Origin: G965240365 sp965240365 | GTDB lineage: Bacteria; Pseudomonadota; Gammaproteobacteria; Eutrophobiales; Eutrophobiaceae | DNA length: 64,000 nt | Direction: 5' to 3' | NCBI GenBank assembly: GCA_965240365.1 | Contig: OZ251218.1 | Span: 3,596,001-3,660,000 of the forward strand | Shown: positions 26,825 to 35,486 of the stretch, one piece after another | How positions within the stretch are numbered: the stretch's first letter is position 1 | How the letters are laid out: every line of letters starts with the position of its first letter | Notes under the pieces: model-generated | Seen by the model: only the letters and a program-made list of their open reading frames with translations | Told to the model about the DNA's origin: nothing | Database searches by the model: none | Position numbers and translations under genes: made by a program

Positions 26825-29695
26825 CGCTCCCGTGAAGGGAGCGACCCTCAAAGCGCACAGCTACACCATCACCAACAAGTTTCAATCCACGCTCCCGTGA
26901 AGGGAGCGACGGCTGGCAACTTTGTCATGCAAACCGCCAATCCCGTTTCAATCCACGCTCCCGTGAAGGGAGCGACCCGTCCCCCTCATTCATTTCTTTG
27001 CACGTCCAACGTTTCAATCCACGCTCCCGTGAAGGGAGCGACTGAGCGCCCATGATGGCGCGCCCGTTGAGCTTTACGTTTCAATCCACGCTCCCGTGAA
27101 GGGAGCGACAGCCGGCTGGGCAGACGACCGGGCGGTGTGGACGGGTTTCAATCCACGCTCCCGTGAAGGGAGCGACCCGAACAACTTCACTGTTTTTGTC
27201 CCGCTGACATTGTTTCAATCCACGCTCCCGTGAAGGGAGCGACGTGAAGGCGAGAGCGAATCTGATAGCCTTATCCTGTTTCAATCCACGCTCCCGTGAA
27301 GGGAGCGACTGTTCGACCGTATGACGTGTTTTGCAACGCGATAAGTTTCAATCCACGCTCCCGTGAAGGGAGCGACTGTTTCCATAACCAGCGTGTATAG
27401 TGATTCAGATGTTTCAATCCACGCTCCCGTGAAGGGAGCGACAAACAAGTCGTTGTTTATGGGAGCAGAACTTAGTTTCAATCCACGCTCCCGTGAAGGG
27501 AGCGACAAGGCGGAAGCGCTGGTTGGAGCGAAGATCATTGAGTTTCAATCCACGCTCCCGTGAAGGGAGCGACCTGCACCCAATTTATCCGCTAACGGAA
27601 AAGGCTTGTTTCAATCCACGCTCCCGTGAAGGGAGCGACGTCATTATCAGCAAAAACGCCTGAGACTGTGGCAATGTTTCAATCCACGCTCCCGTGAAGG
27701 GAGCGACGGTTCAGCACTGAGATCCTTCGAGTTGCAAAAAATGTTTCAATCCACGCTCCCGTGAAGGGAGCGACTTTCTTAACGCCGATGTCTCAATAAT
27801 GACGCCAGTGTTTCAATCCACGCTCCCGTGAAGGGAGCGACCTGCTATTTTAACTAATCGGAGAAACTACTAATGTTTCAATCCACGCTCCCGTGAAGGG
27901 AGCGACATAGTCACGGCCGCATCGAGAAAGGCAGAAGCGTTGTTTCAATCCACGCTCCCGTGAAGGGAGCGACGCACGGATCGCATTAGTGGACTGTGGT
28001 AATAGACGTTTCAATCCACGCTCCCGTGAAGGGAGCGACCACATTAGCCAGCCAAAAAACAATCAATTAGACTCGTTTCAATCCACGCTCCCGTGAAGGG
28101 AGCGACAAAACGGCCATGTAGGGGAGCGCTTAAGTGTTGTGTTTCAATCCACGCTCCCGTGAAGGGAGCGACTTCAGCGTAAACAGGCCTGTCACTCGGT
28201 CAACGTGTTTCAATCCACGCTCCCGTGAAGGGAGCGACGCGCGGATGATCTCAAAATACTTGGAGGTGTTCGAGTTTCAATCCACGCTCCCGTGAAGGGA
28301 GCGACGGAAATCCCGCCTTCTGTGCTTCCGAATAAATTCGTTTCAATCCACGCTCCCGTGAAGGGAGCGACAGGTTTTAATCGCGCAAACACGGTTCCGC
28401 TTCCCGGTTTCAATCCACGCTCCCGTGAAGGGAGCGACCTATAGTTGCACCAGTTGAGAACCTGTCACCCATCGTTTCAATCCACGCTCCCGTGAAGGGA
28501 GCGACGTTTTTTCTGCGTTTCTTCCGGATCCAATCCGTTGTTTCAATCCACGCTCCCGTGAAGGGAGCGACATCCGCCCCTGCAAGTTCAGAAGTCAGAT
28601 CATATGTTTCAATCCACGCTCCCGTGAAGGGAGCGACGTACGCTTCAACCATTGTCTTAATGTTCGGCCTTCGTTTCAATCCACGCTCCCGTGAAGGGAG
28701 CGACCGCACCTTGCTCCGTCAATGACCAGTGTTCCCGCGTGTTTCAATCCACGCTCCCGTGAAGGGAGCGACCTGGAGGCAAGTTCACACCGATAACCAC
28801 AGGGAGCGTTTCAATCCACGCTCCCGTGAAGGGAGCGACAAGGACGCTTGACCGGCTTTATTGGAAAATCATGTTTCAATCCACGCTCCCGTGAAGGGAG
28901 CGACATGGTTAAAAAGCCAGTCGAAGGAATTCCAAGATGTTTCAATCCACGCTCCCGTGAAGGGAGCGACGAAGGTGACCAAGCCCGCGCCGAGGCAATA
29001 CGTGTTTCAATCCACGCTCCCGTGAAGGGAGCGACAGGCACAACATGGACTGGAGTAAGTTTTTGCGTGTTTCAATCCACGCTCCCGTGAAGGGAGCGAC
29101 TTCACCTTGCGGGTTTTTTGATAACCCAGATTCTGAGTTTCAATCCACGCTCCCGTGAAGGGAGCGACGTTTTCGGTCTTGCGTTCGACTTCTTCAAGCC
29201 TTGTTTCAATCCACGCTCCCGTGAAGGGAGCGACGGTGGCACGCAAGAAGAGACGACGGCAGAAGACGTTTCAATCCACGCTCCCGTGAAGGGAGCGACT
29301 GGCAATTATCAACATTTTGCGAGCAAAAAACATGTTTCAATCCACGCTCCCGTGAAGGGAGCGACAATCAATATTCCACAACTTCTTATAGATCCCTTCG
29401 TTTCAATCCACGCTCCCGTGAAGGGAGCGACCGCTGCAAGAGGCCGCGAAAGGTTTTAATCGCGCGTTTCAATCCACGCTCCCGTGAAGGGAGCGACGGA
29501 AATTACAATTCAAGTGGGCGAGACTAAGGTCCGTTTCAATCCACGCTCCCGTGAAGGGAGCGACGCTGGTGTTTATTTGATCTGATCAGCAAAGATAAGT
29601 TTCAATCCACGCTCCCGTGAAGGGAGCGACCCCCTGCCCCTGCGGATCGGGCAAGAAGTTCAAGTTTCAATCCACGCTCCCGTGAAGGGAGCGAC
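26825..29695 (-). CRISPR. Type I-C CRISPR array, 43 full repeats plus one truncated
   Basis: A 32-bp repeat (plus strand begins GTTTCAATCCACGCTCCC and ends GTGAAGGGAGCGAC) occurs 43 times from 26879 to 29695, with no variation seen. A 21-bp truncated repeat lies at 26825-26845. Spacers are 32-36 bp; there are 43, counting the one beside the truncated repeat. Type I-C crRNA polarity (repeat ending GGATTGAAAC) puts transcription on the minus strand, with new spacers added at the 29695 end next to cas2. Open frames reading through the array are artefacts. Two spacers overlap in sequence and the newest encodes a SEC-C motif (see findings). Confidence 0.99.
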
Positions 29696-29869
29696 CGCAA
29701 CAGCATAACTTTCTGAATACAAAAACAAAAGCGCCATGTTTCCGCTAACCGATAGAATCAGACGGGTAAACTGGCCTGTTTTTACAGAAAAAAACATTAC
29801 GGATAAAAAAAACAAAGACTTAGAGTAGCGCTAACCGGCCGGGCCGATGATGAGAGCCGCCGTTTAGCG
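29696..29869 (-). promoter_or_regulatory. CRISPR leader
   Basis: These 174 bp between cas2 and the first repeat hold no gene, and the array-proximal part is A/T-rich with long A runs. Transcription of the array should start here, running toward lower coordinates. The palindrome TAGCGCTA occurs at 29826-29833 and again at 29865-29872 over the cas2 stop, and GGCCGGGCC lies between. Confidence 0.75.
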
Positions 29870-30163
29870 CTAGAGTATCAGCACATCATTGGCCACATCG
29901 CTTACCTTCTTCGCGCCGTGATGTTCAACGCGGTGGCGTCCTTTTTTACCCAGCTTGTAGAATCTCAGGCTGTCCTGTTGTTCATCGTAAATATCCAATA
30001 ATTGAGACTTCAGATAGGCAAACTGTGCCGGGTCAACTTCGCATTCAAAGACCGAGTGCTGTACGCGAACGCCGTAATCCTGACAGGTTTTGGCGATATG
30101 GCGCAAACGTTTTTCTCCGCTGGCCGAGGTGGTGCTTACGTCGTAAGTAATCAGAATCAACAT
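29870..30163 (-). CDS. cas2: CRISPR-associated endonuclease Cas2
   Basis: 97 aa. The start MLILITYDVSTTSASGEKRL holds the conserved aspartate after the first strand, and VQHSVFECEVD is typical. Cas2 dimers bridge two Cas1 dimers for spacer capture. It is the last gene of the cas operon, 19 bases after cas1. Confidence 0.97.
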   Translation of the reverse strand: MLILITYDVSTTSASGEKRLRHIAKTCQDYGVRVQHSVFECEVDPAQFAYLKSQLLDIYDEQQDSLRFYKLGKKGRHRVEHHGAKKVSDVANDVLIL

Positions 30164-30182
30164 ATTCGATATGACGCCCCGG

Positions 30183-31199
30183 TTATTTCACCAGAAAGGG
30201 GGGATAAAACTCGGTATCACCGCGTATATGCCTGGCCAGCAGCAACGCCTGACAGTGAGGGAGCAGGCCGATGGGTACTTTTTCCTGCAAGTAAGGATGT
30301 TGAATCTCATCCTGTTTGCGGGTCTGATAAGACGCCAGGAATTGCTTGCGCGCCTCGTCGTTCAGTCGCACGGCGCCGCTGGCCTCGGTAACAAAATGGC
30401 GCTGCCGAAACTCGCGGCGATTGATCAGGGTTAAAACAAAGCGATCAGCCCAATAGGCCCTGAATTCTTCCAGCAGGTCAAGCGCCAGACTGACGCGCCC
30501 CGGCCGGTCCTTGTGCAGAAAGCCGACGTAAGGGTCCAGCCCGATACCCGTCAACGCCGCCGCAATCTCATAAGTCATCAGCGAATAGGTAAACGACAGC
30601 AGGGCATTGACCGGATCGGTGGGTGGCCTTTTGATTCGGCCAGAAAAACGAAATTCATCCGACTTCAATAATTGATTAAATACCGAAAAATAGCTGGCCG
30701 CCGCCATGCCTTCAATGCCTCTGGCTTGATCCACATCCTGCGCCTGACGGGCTTGACGGATGCCGGCCGCTAACTCCGCAATTACCGCTTTGATATGGCC
30801 ATTATCACCATGATTTCTCAGTTCTCTTTGCAATACCGCCCGGCTGTTGGCGATTTTTGCCGCCACGGTCAAGCGCGCCAGCGTCGTGCACGATTCGTTT
30901 TGATCCGCCCAGCGAAACTGCTCGCGGCGCAGCAGCACATTGCCTGTAGGCCGGCCCACCACCCGGCACAAAAAGCGCCCGTATTCGCTGTAAAAAGCCA
31001 ATCCCACCTGTTTTTCCGCACAAAAGCCCATAAGAAAAGGCGATACCGAGATATTTCCGAAGCAAAAAATCTGACCGATATTGTGTAGCGGGAACTGAGC
31101 GATTTTTTCTCCGCTGTTTTTGACCACGATGGTCTCACGCTCTTTATGCAGATAGCTCTCCTGACGGGTAATAAAAAGCGTATTGAGCAGTCTTTTCAT
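30183..31199 (-). CDS. cas1: CRISPR-associated endonuclease Cas1 (type I-C)
   Basis: 338 aa from the ATG at 31199, which overlaps the cas4 stop by four bases (ATGA); a longer frame to 31259 only reads back into cas4. The metal ligands are present: glutamate in GIEGMAAASYF, histidine in YVGFLHKDRPGR and aspartate in ALDLLEEFRAYWAD. It is the spacer integrase and appears intact. Confidence 0.97.
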   Translation of the reverse strand: MKRLLNTLFITRQESYLHKERETIVVKNSGEKIAQFPLHNIGQIFCFGNISVSPFLMGFCAEKQVGLAFYSEYGRFLCRVVGRPTGNVLLRREQFRWADQNESCTTLARLTVAAKIANSRAVLQRELRNHGDNGHIKAVIAELAAGIRQARQAQDVDQARGIEGMAAASYFSVFNQLLKSDEFRFSGRIKRPPTDPVNALLSFTYSLMTYEIAAALTGIGLDPYVGFLHKDRPGRVSLALDLLEEFRAYWADRFVLTLINRREFRQRHFVTEASGAVRLNDEARKQFLASYQTRKQDEIQHPYLQEKVPIGLLPHCQALLLARHIRGDTEFYPPFLVK

Positions 31200-31807
31200 A
31201 TTTCCATGCTTTCGATATAGCGCGCCGATCGGTCGTGTGAAAACAACCGCGGCCGGCATAGCGCTTTAAGCGAGCAGGCGCGGCATTTTTTATTGTGATA
31301 CACCGCGCGCGGCGTGCGGGCGCTGGCGAGAATTTGGTGGGCGGCAGCGATGGCAGCGCGGGTTTTTTCGCGCAATGCCTGATCCAGCAACACCGGCTCA
31401 CGCCGCCGCACCTGCCAATACCAGATTGCCCCCTTATTGATGGTCGTATTACGCATTTCTTCGAGGCATAGGGCCTGCGCGCAGAGTTGCAGCCTGTCCC
31501 AGTCCTCCGGTTTGGATTTGCCGCGCTTATATTCGACCGGGAAATACTCAAGCGACGGGCCTTGATGAATTTCCAGCAGGTCCATTTTGCCATGAAGTCG
31601 ATAGGTTTCGGAATGCAGCAGAACACTGCGTTCGTAGCGGAGCGTGCCGCGCTGCTCACTCGCGGGGCTATCGACCCGCTCGTGCAGAATTCTGCCCTCG
31701 GCGGTAAAGCGGTTTTCATCCCATACCTGCTCCACATGAATCAACGCGAACTGGCGCGGACAATAGGCGTAATGCTGCAAGGCGGAGATGGCGAGGTAGT
31801 CGTCCAT
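31196..31807 (-). CDS. cas4: CRISPR-associated exonuclease Cas4
   Basis: 203 aa. The N-terminal cysteine lies in YCPRQFALIHVEQVW and the C-terminal cysteine trio in KKCRACSLKALCRP, together binding an iron-sulfur cluster. The RecB-like nuclease motif is FPVEYKRGK. Cas4 trims prespacers and helps select those with a correct PAM. It is coupled to cas1; a 66-base gap separates it from cas7. Confidence 0.96.
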   Translation of the reverse strand: MDDYLAISALQHYAYCPRQFALIHVEQVWDENRFTAEGRILHERVDSPASEQRGTLRYERSVLLHSETYRLHGKMDLLEIHQGPSLEYFPVEYKRGKSKPEDWDRLQLCAQALCLEEMRNTTINKGAIWYWQVRRREPVLLDQALREKTRAAIAAAHQILASARTPRAVYHNKKCRACSLKALCRPRLFSHDRSARYIESMEI

Positions 31808-31873
31808 GCGCGGATAATGTACAGCATGGCTATGGCCATAGCCAAACCGATGATTTTTCTTGATTGGGCGATG

Positions 31874-32749
31874 CTAAAAGCCATCAATCTGTTCTGGCGA
31901 CAAACCCTCAAGATCTGTAAATTTGGGGGTGCCATCAGGTTCTACTGATAATGTTCGATGTACTTTAGCCGAAGAATACTGGCCTGATTTTGAATTGTGT
32001 TTCCACCAGATCACTTTTTTTACGCTCATAGAACCTTCGGGTCTGGCAGAGGAGGCATCACCTTCAAACAAACGCGGCAGAATTGACTTGATTATCTCGG
32101 CATCGGTATCGCTGAAACCGGTTCTTTCCGCCAGTTGCGGCGTCATTGCGCCGTAGGCCACGTAGATAGCCCTGTCCACCCGATGTTTCATGCCCATTGT
32201 ATCGGATGCTTTTTTTTGTTCATCACCTTCATTATCTTCACCGCTTACACTCTTGGTAATCTGGTTGCTGGTGATGCTGATCGGTTTCAGTGAAAATGCT
32301 GATTGCAGCGTCACTGGACCGCGAATGGGTATAGAAACACCTTCGCCTTTCTTCTCACCCTTCTTCTCGCCTTTCTTCTCGCCTTTATACGCAAAAAGTT
32401 GTCCAAATGCCCGGACATCAAACCATTTTTCGCAGGCCAACTTTTTCGTTTCATCTAAATTTGATTTTTTGGGGTCGAAAGCATTTTTACCCAAACCATA
32501 CTCATCGGAATAGGCTCGATTTTTTAAACTGGTCATACCATCGGTCTTTTTTTCATCTGATTGAACGAATATATCCTGCCCCTGCTCTTGCAGGCGATCC
32601 CGTATTTTTCGTTTCAAGCAGACATCAGTGATTTCACCATAACCAGCGTAATCAACACGGGGACGGTTACCATTTAACGGGTCGCCATTGGGGTTGGCGT
32701 TATGTACCGAGAAAATAATAGCGAAGTCAATCTTGTATTGCAGGCTCAT
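31874..32749 (-). CDS. cas7: Cas7 (Csd2), type I-C Cascade backbone
   Basis: 291 aa. Family motifs SVHNANPNGDPLNGNRPR at the start, IPIRGPVTLQSAFS and ITSNQITKSVS in the middle, and MKHRVDRAIYVAYG. About six copies coat the crRNA spacer. Odd feature: after FGQLFAYK the chain runs GEKKGEKKGEKKGEG, encoded by a 12-bp tandem repeat near 32344-32388, in a loop of the backbone protein. Its ATG overlaps the preceding stop by four bases. Confidence 0.96.
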   Translation of the reverse strand: MSLQYKIDFAIIFSVHNANPNGDPLNGNRPRVDYAGYGEITDVCLKRKIRDRLQEQGQDIFVQSDEKKTDGMTSLKNRAYSDEYGLGKNAFDPKKSNLDETKKLACEKWFDVRAFGQLFAYKGEKKGEKKGEKKGEGVSIPIRGPVTLQSAFSLKPISITSNQITKSVSGEDNEGDEQKKASDTMGMKHRVDRAIYVAYGAMTPQLAERTGFSDTDAEIIKSILPRLFEGDASSARPEGSMSVKKVIWWKHNSKSGQYSSAKVHRTLSVEPDGTPKFTDLEGLSPEQIDGF

Positions 32750-33402
32750 GGTTGATCTCCTTGTTCAGAATCAGTTGTATTGTCAGTGGTTTTGGCATTA
32801 CGCAAGGCAAGTCGCTGGCAGTGAAAACCCAACAGGAATTCGCCAGATAGCGCCTTGTCGTTCATGTAATCGGCGTACTCAAATGCGGCAATTACCTCAT
32901 CAATCTCATTCTTAATCTTGTTTAGAAATCCTGATCTGGAAGACTGAAGCTGCTGCATGTAAGGGGCAAGTTGCTTGTAAATCGTCAACCATGTTGAACA
33001 GGGTCGATCAGCAAACCGCTGCATCAGCCGGTTTGCCGTTGTCGGTCTTTTTGCGTTAGCCAAGTATAATGCCAAAGATTCAAGTTTTTCAGCCAGCGCC
33101 AACAGCCGGCCGTACAAGTAGTCGCGTGATTTGATAGAAGTATCTAAAGACATGCTGTAATTCCTCTTGTCTGATTGTAAATCGCGGATGGCATGGCCCT
33201 TATACAGCGCACAAGCCACGCCTATATTGCGCTCCCATTCCCAATGCTCTTTGTTGCTGGTTTTACAGGCCTGATAGTGCGCCAGCCTTAAAATATCCTG
33301 CGGAATATTGGCGCGTTCCAATAAACAGGGCAATAAACGTTGATAGAGTTGTTTGGCCAGATTTTTATTGCTGTTTAGCACATCACCGTATACCGTCTTC
33401 AA
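32746..33402 (-). pseudogene. cas8c: Cas8c (Csd1) C-terminal part, after an in-frame stop
   Basis: 218 aa as called from a TTG, but the frame is open from the codon right after the TAA at 33451-33453, adding 16 codons (including NWLIQAPAPYN). The sequence is the normal Cas8c C-terminus: SNKNLAKQLYQRLLPCLLE, KEHWEWERNIGVACALYKG, NRLMQRFADRPCSTW and LSGEFLLGFHCQR. In I-C systems this region also yields the small subunit Cas11c from an internal start, so Cas11c could still be made. No convincing ribosome site is seen for the TTG. It is in the same frame as the upstream part. Confidence 0.85.
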
Positions 33403-33450
33403 TATATTGTAAGGTGCCGGCGCTTGGATCAGCCAGTTTTTAATCTCTTT

Positions 33451-34767
33451 TTATTTACCGTTATTAAGCGTAACTGTTCTTTTAGCCCGTTGTGGCCAGG
33501 CAAAGTCTTCATGCCAGGCATGGATGTCAGCAAGATAATCCGCAGGCATTGATTCTCGATAATAAGTGATGCCCATTCGACCCTTTGTTGCCGAGTCTAT
33601 AGCCATAATAGAAATAGTGTCTTCAGGTTTTAATTTTTGACTATAGCCATTCATATGCGTTTTTAATTTTTTGGCGTAACTCAATCCCAGATCAATACTT
33701 TGCTTTGGAGACGCTAGCTTATCTTCTTGTTCAGAATCGATTTCTTCCTTTGTTTGCTGGCCTTCGTCATAGTCATCCAGATAGGCGTCATCAAACTTGA
33801 TTTCATCCATAGGTTGAGGAATTTTTTCAGCAGAGATAGCCCAGGCAACGATGACTTGATCTCCATTACGTCGCCCCTGTCGGTCAATTAACCAACGCAA
33901 AGCATTATGAGCTTTTTGTGATGTGATATTACCAATCGTAGCCGCCTGTGCGCCATGATTTTTGAAAGAGCTTTTTGTATCGGTAAATTTCCCCCTGAAG
34001 GTATAGCCCCCAAAATCATTCGCCGAAATTAACTTGGCTTTATCTTTTGAATGACGTAATTTAGTAGGATGGCTCAATGCAGTGGGTTCGTGCTTGCCGG
34101 AAACATAGCACAATGACTGGAATGCATCTTGTTTGGCATCAAACTTTATCCAGCAGTCTTGCAATGTGGGATCTTCCCAGGTTTTAGCGTACTGAATATC
34201 AGGGGATTCTATCGACCAGCACACCAGAGCGTTGCCCTGATCCAGCTGTTTCTTTTCTTTAGGAAGAACTTTAAAAATTAGTGGTTGCGCTTCATTATCC
34301 TTTACCCAGGAAGTCATTAGCTTGTCATTTTTGATCCACAATATCTTGTCTTTGATTAAATCAGCAACTACTGTTTTCTTGGAGATGTACTTGAAGACTG
34401 CAACAAGGCTTGGATGACTGTTACTGAATTGTAGCCAGTTGTTTAACAGTTTTTTATAGCTATCGAAATATGTCGCTTTTAGGCCGCCAAACTGCGCATA
34501 GTCACCGGCGATATATTGTATTTTATCGGCCAGCGGATGAGGCGCCTCACCGCTTGTACGTCCGGCGGATTTTTCCGTTGCGGGTAAGATGATTTGGGGT
34601 TTTTCTTCAAGCACTTGCGCGCGTAAATAGTTTCCTTTTCCGTCTATGCTGATATTGATATAGGCCTTTTGTACGGTGTGGCTCACTGGTATGGGCCTAT
34701 CATTGGCAATCGTGTTACGGCTAACCGCCTGCTCATACGTTTTATAGAGTTGTATCATCCAGCTCAT
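33451..34767 (-). pseudogene. cas8c: Cas8c (Csd1) N-terminal part, ends at a premature TAA
   Basis: 438 aa of the large Cascade subunit, with family sequences LADKIQYIAGDYAQFGG, LKATYFDSYKKLL, NALRWLIDRQGRR and VIVAWAI. It ends ...LNNGK-TAA at 33451-33453; the same frame then continues into the C-terminal part. Without the stop the protein would be about 673 aa, slightly above usual Cas8c. There is no frameshift. Either a nonsense mutation disables the effector, the stop is read through, or both parts are made and assemble. It starts inside the end of cas5c (ATGA). Confidence 0.87.
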
Positions 34768-35468
34768 AGCGCATCCTCTTGTGCAGTGACTGCAAGCAAA
34801 TTCTCATCTATGCCAAATTTTTTCATCTCCATGGGGCGGATAAAGCGCCGGATTGTACATGTTTGCGGTCGAGGAAAATCAATTATCCCATGTTTCATTA
34901 CTGCTTGCCAAAAACGACTGTGTAACTTATCCGTGCCTGTCTCGTCCGGGTAGTCAAAGCCGTGAAACATCAGACCGAAACTGAGCTCATCTATCGAATC
35001 GTAGGCGCCACTGCCCTCATTAAAATCGCAAGGTTCGACATAGCCCTGACAGTCTCGAACTCCGAGAAAAATATCCTGTCTGCCACCTCGTTCAAGCATG
35101 CGCCGGACAATCGCATAGTGCTTGCCGTCGATACGGTCGCCTTCGAGTTCAGGCCGGTATTCATTCCATTCAAAGTGTGCTTGCACACGGTATTCAACCT
35201 CATGCAGAAAAGTATAAATGGCCAAGCCGTTGCCGCCGCTCCATTTCAGAGGCTTGGCGCCCTTGGTCTGAGTGCGCACCGGTTTGATAACCCGCACGCG
35301 GTCAACATGCCAGATAAAAGTAGGTTTCCAGTAAATTGATTTTAATACGCCTTTAATGGCTTCATACGTGGGAATATGGTAAGAACATTTTTCACCGCCG
35401 AGTTTAGTAATGGGATCGGTAAACAGCGCATAGCGCCCCCATAATTTGAAACTGATGCTGTTTTTCAT
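34764..35468 (-). CDS. cas5c: Cas5c (Csd5), crRNA-processing endonuclease
   Basis: 234 aa. Type I-C lacks Cas6 and Cas5c cuts the pre-crRNA. The residues shown to be catalytic in the Bacillus halodurans enzyme, Tyr46, Lys116 and His117, have counterparts here at the same numbers (SIYWKP and DGKHYAI). It remains bound to the 5' handle as part of Cascade. It starts 18 bases after cas3 and overlaps cas8c by four bases. Confidence 0.95.
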   Translation of the reverse strand: MKNSISFKLWGRYALFTDPITKLGGEKCSYHIPTYEAIKGVLKSIYWKPTFIWHVDRVRVIKPVRTQTKGAKPLKWSGGNGLAIYTFLHEVEYRVQAHFEWNEYRPELEGDRIDGKHYAIVRRMLERGGRQDIFLGVRDCQGYVEPCDFNEGSGAYDSIDELSFGLMFHGFDYPDETGTDKLHSRFWQAVMKHGIIDFPRPQTCTIRRFIRPMEMKKFGIDENLLAVTAQEDAL

Positions 35469-35486
35469 TCTGTCTTCCTTACTTAC

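Noticed and set aside
27081..29459. Many short open frames on both strands with recurring peptides such as SLPSRERGLK and NPRSREGSD
   Set aside because: They are translations of the 32-bp CRISPR repeat and its spacers, not genes.
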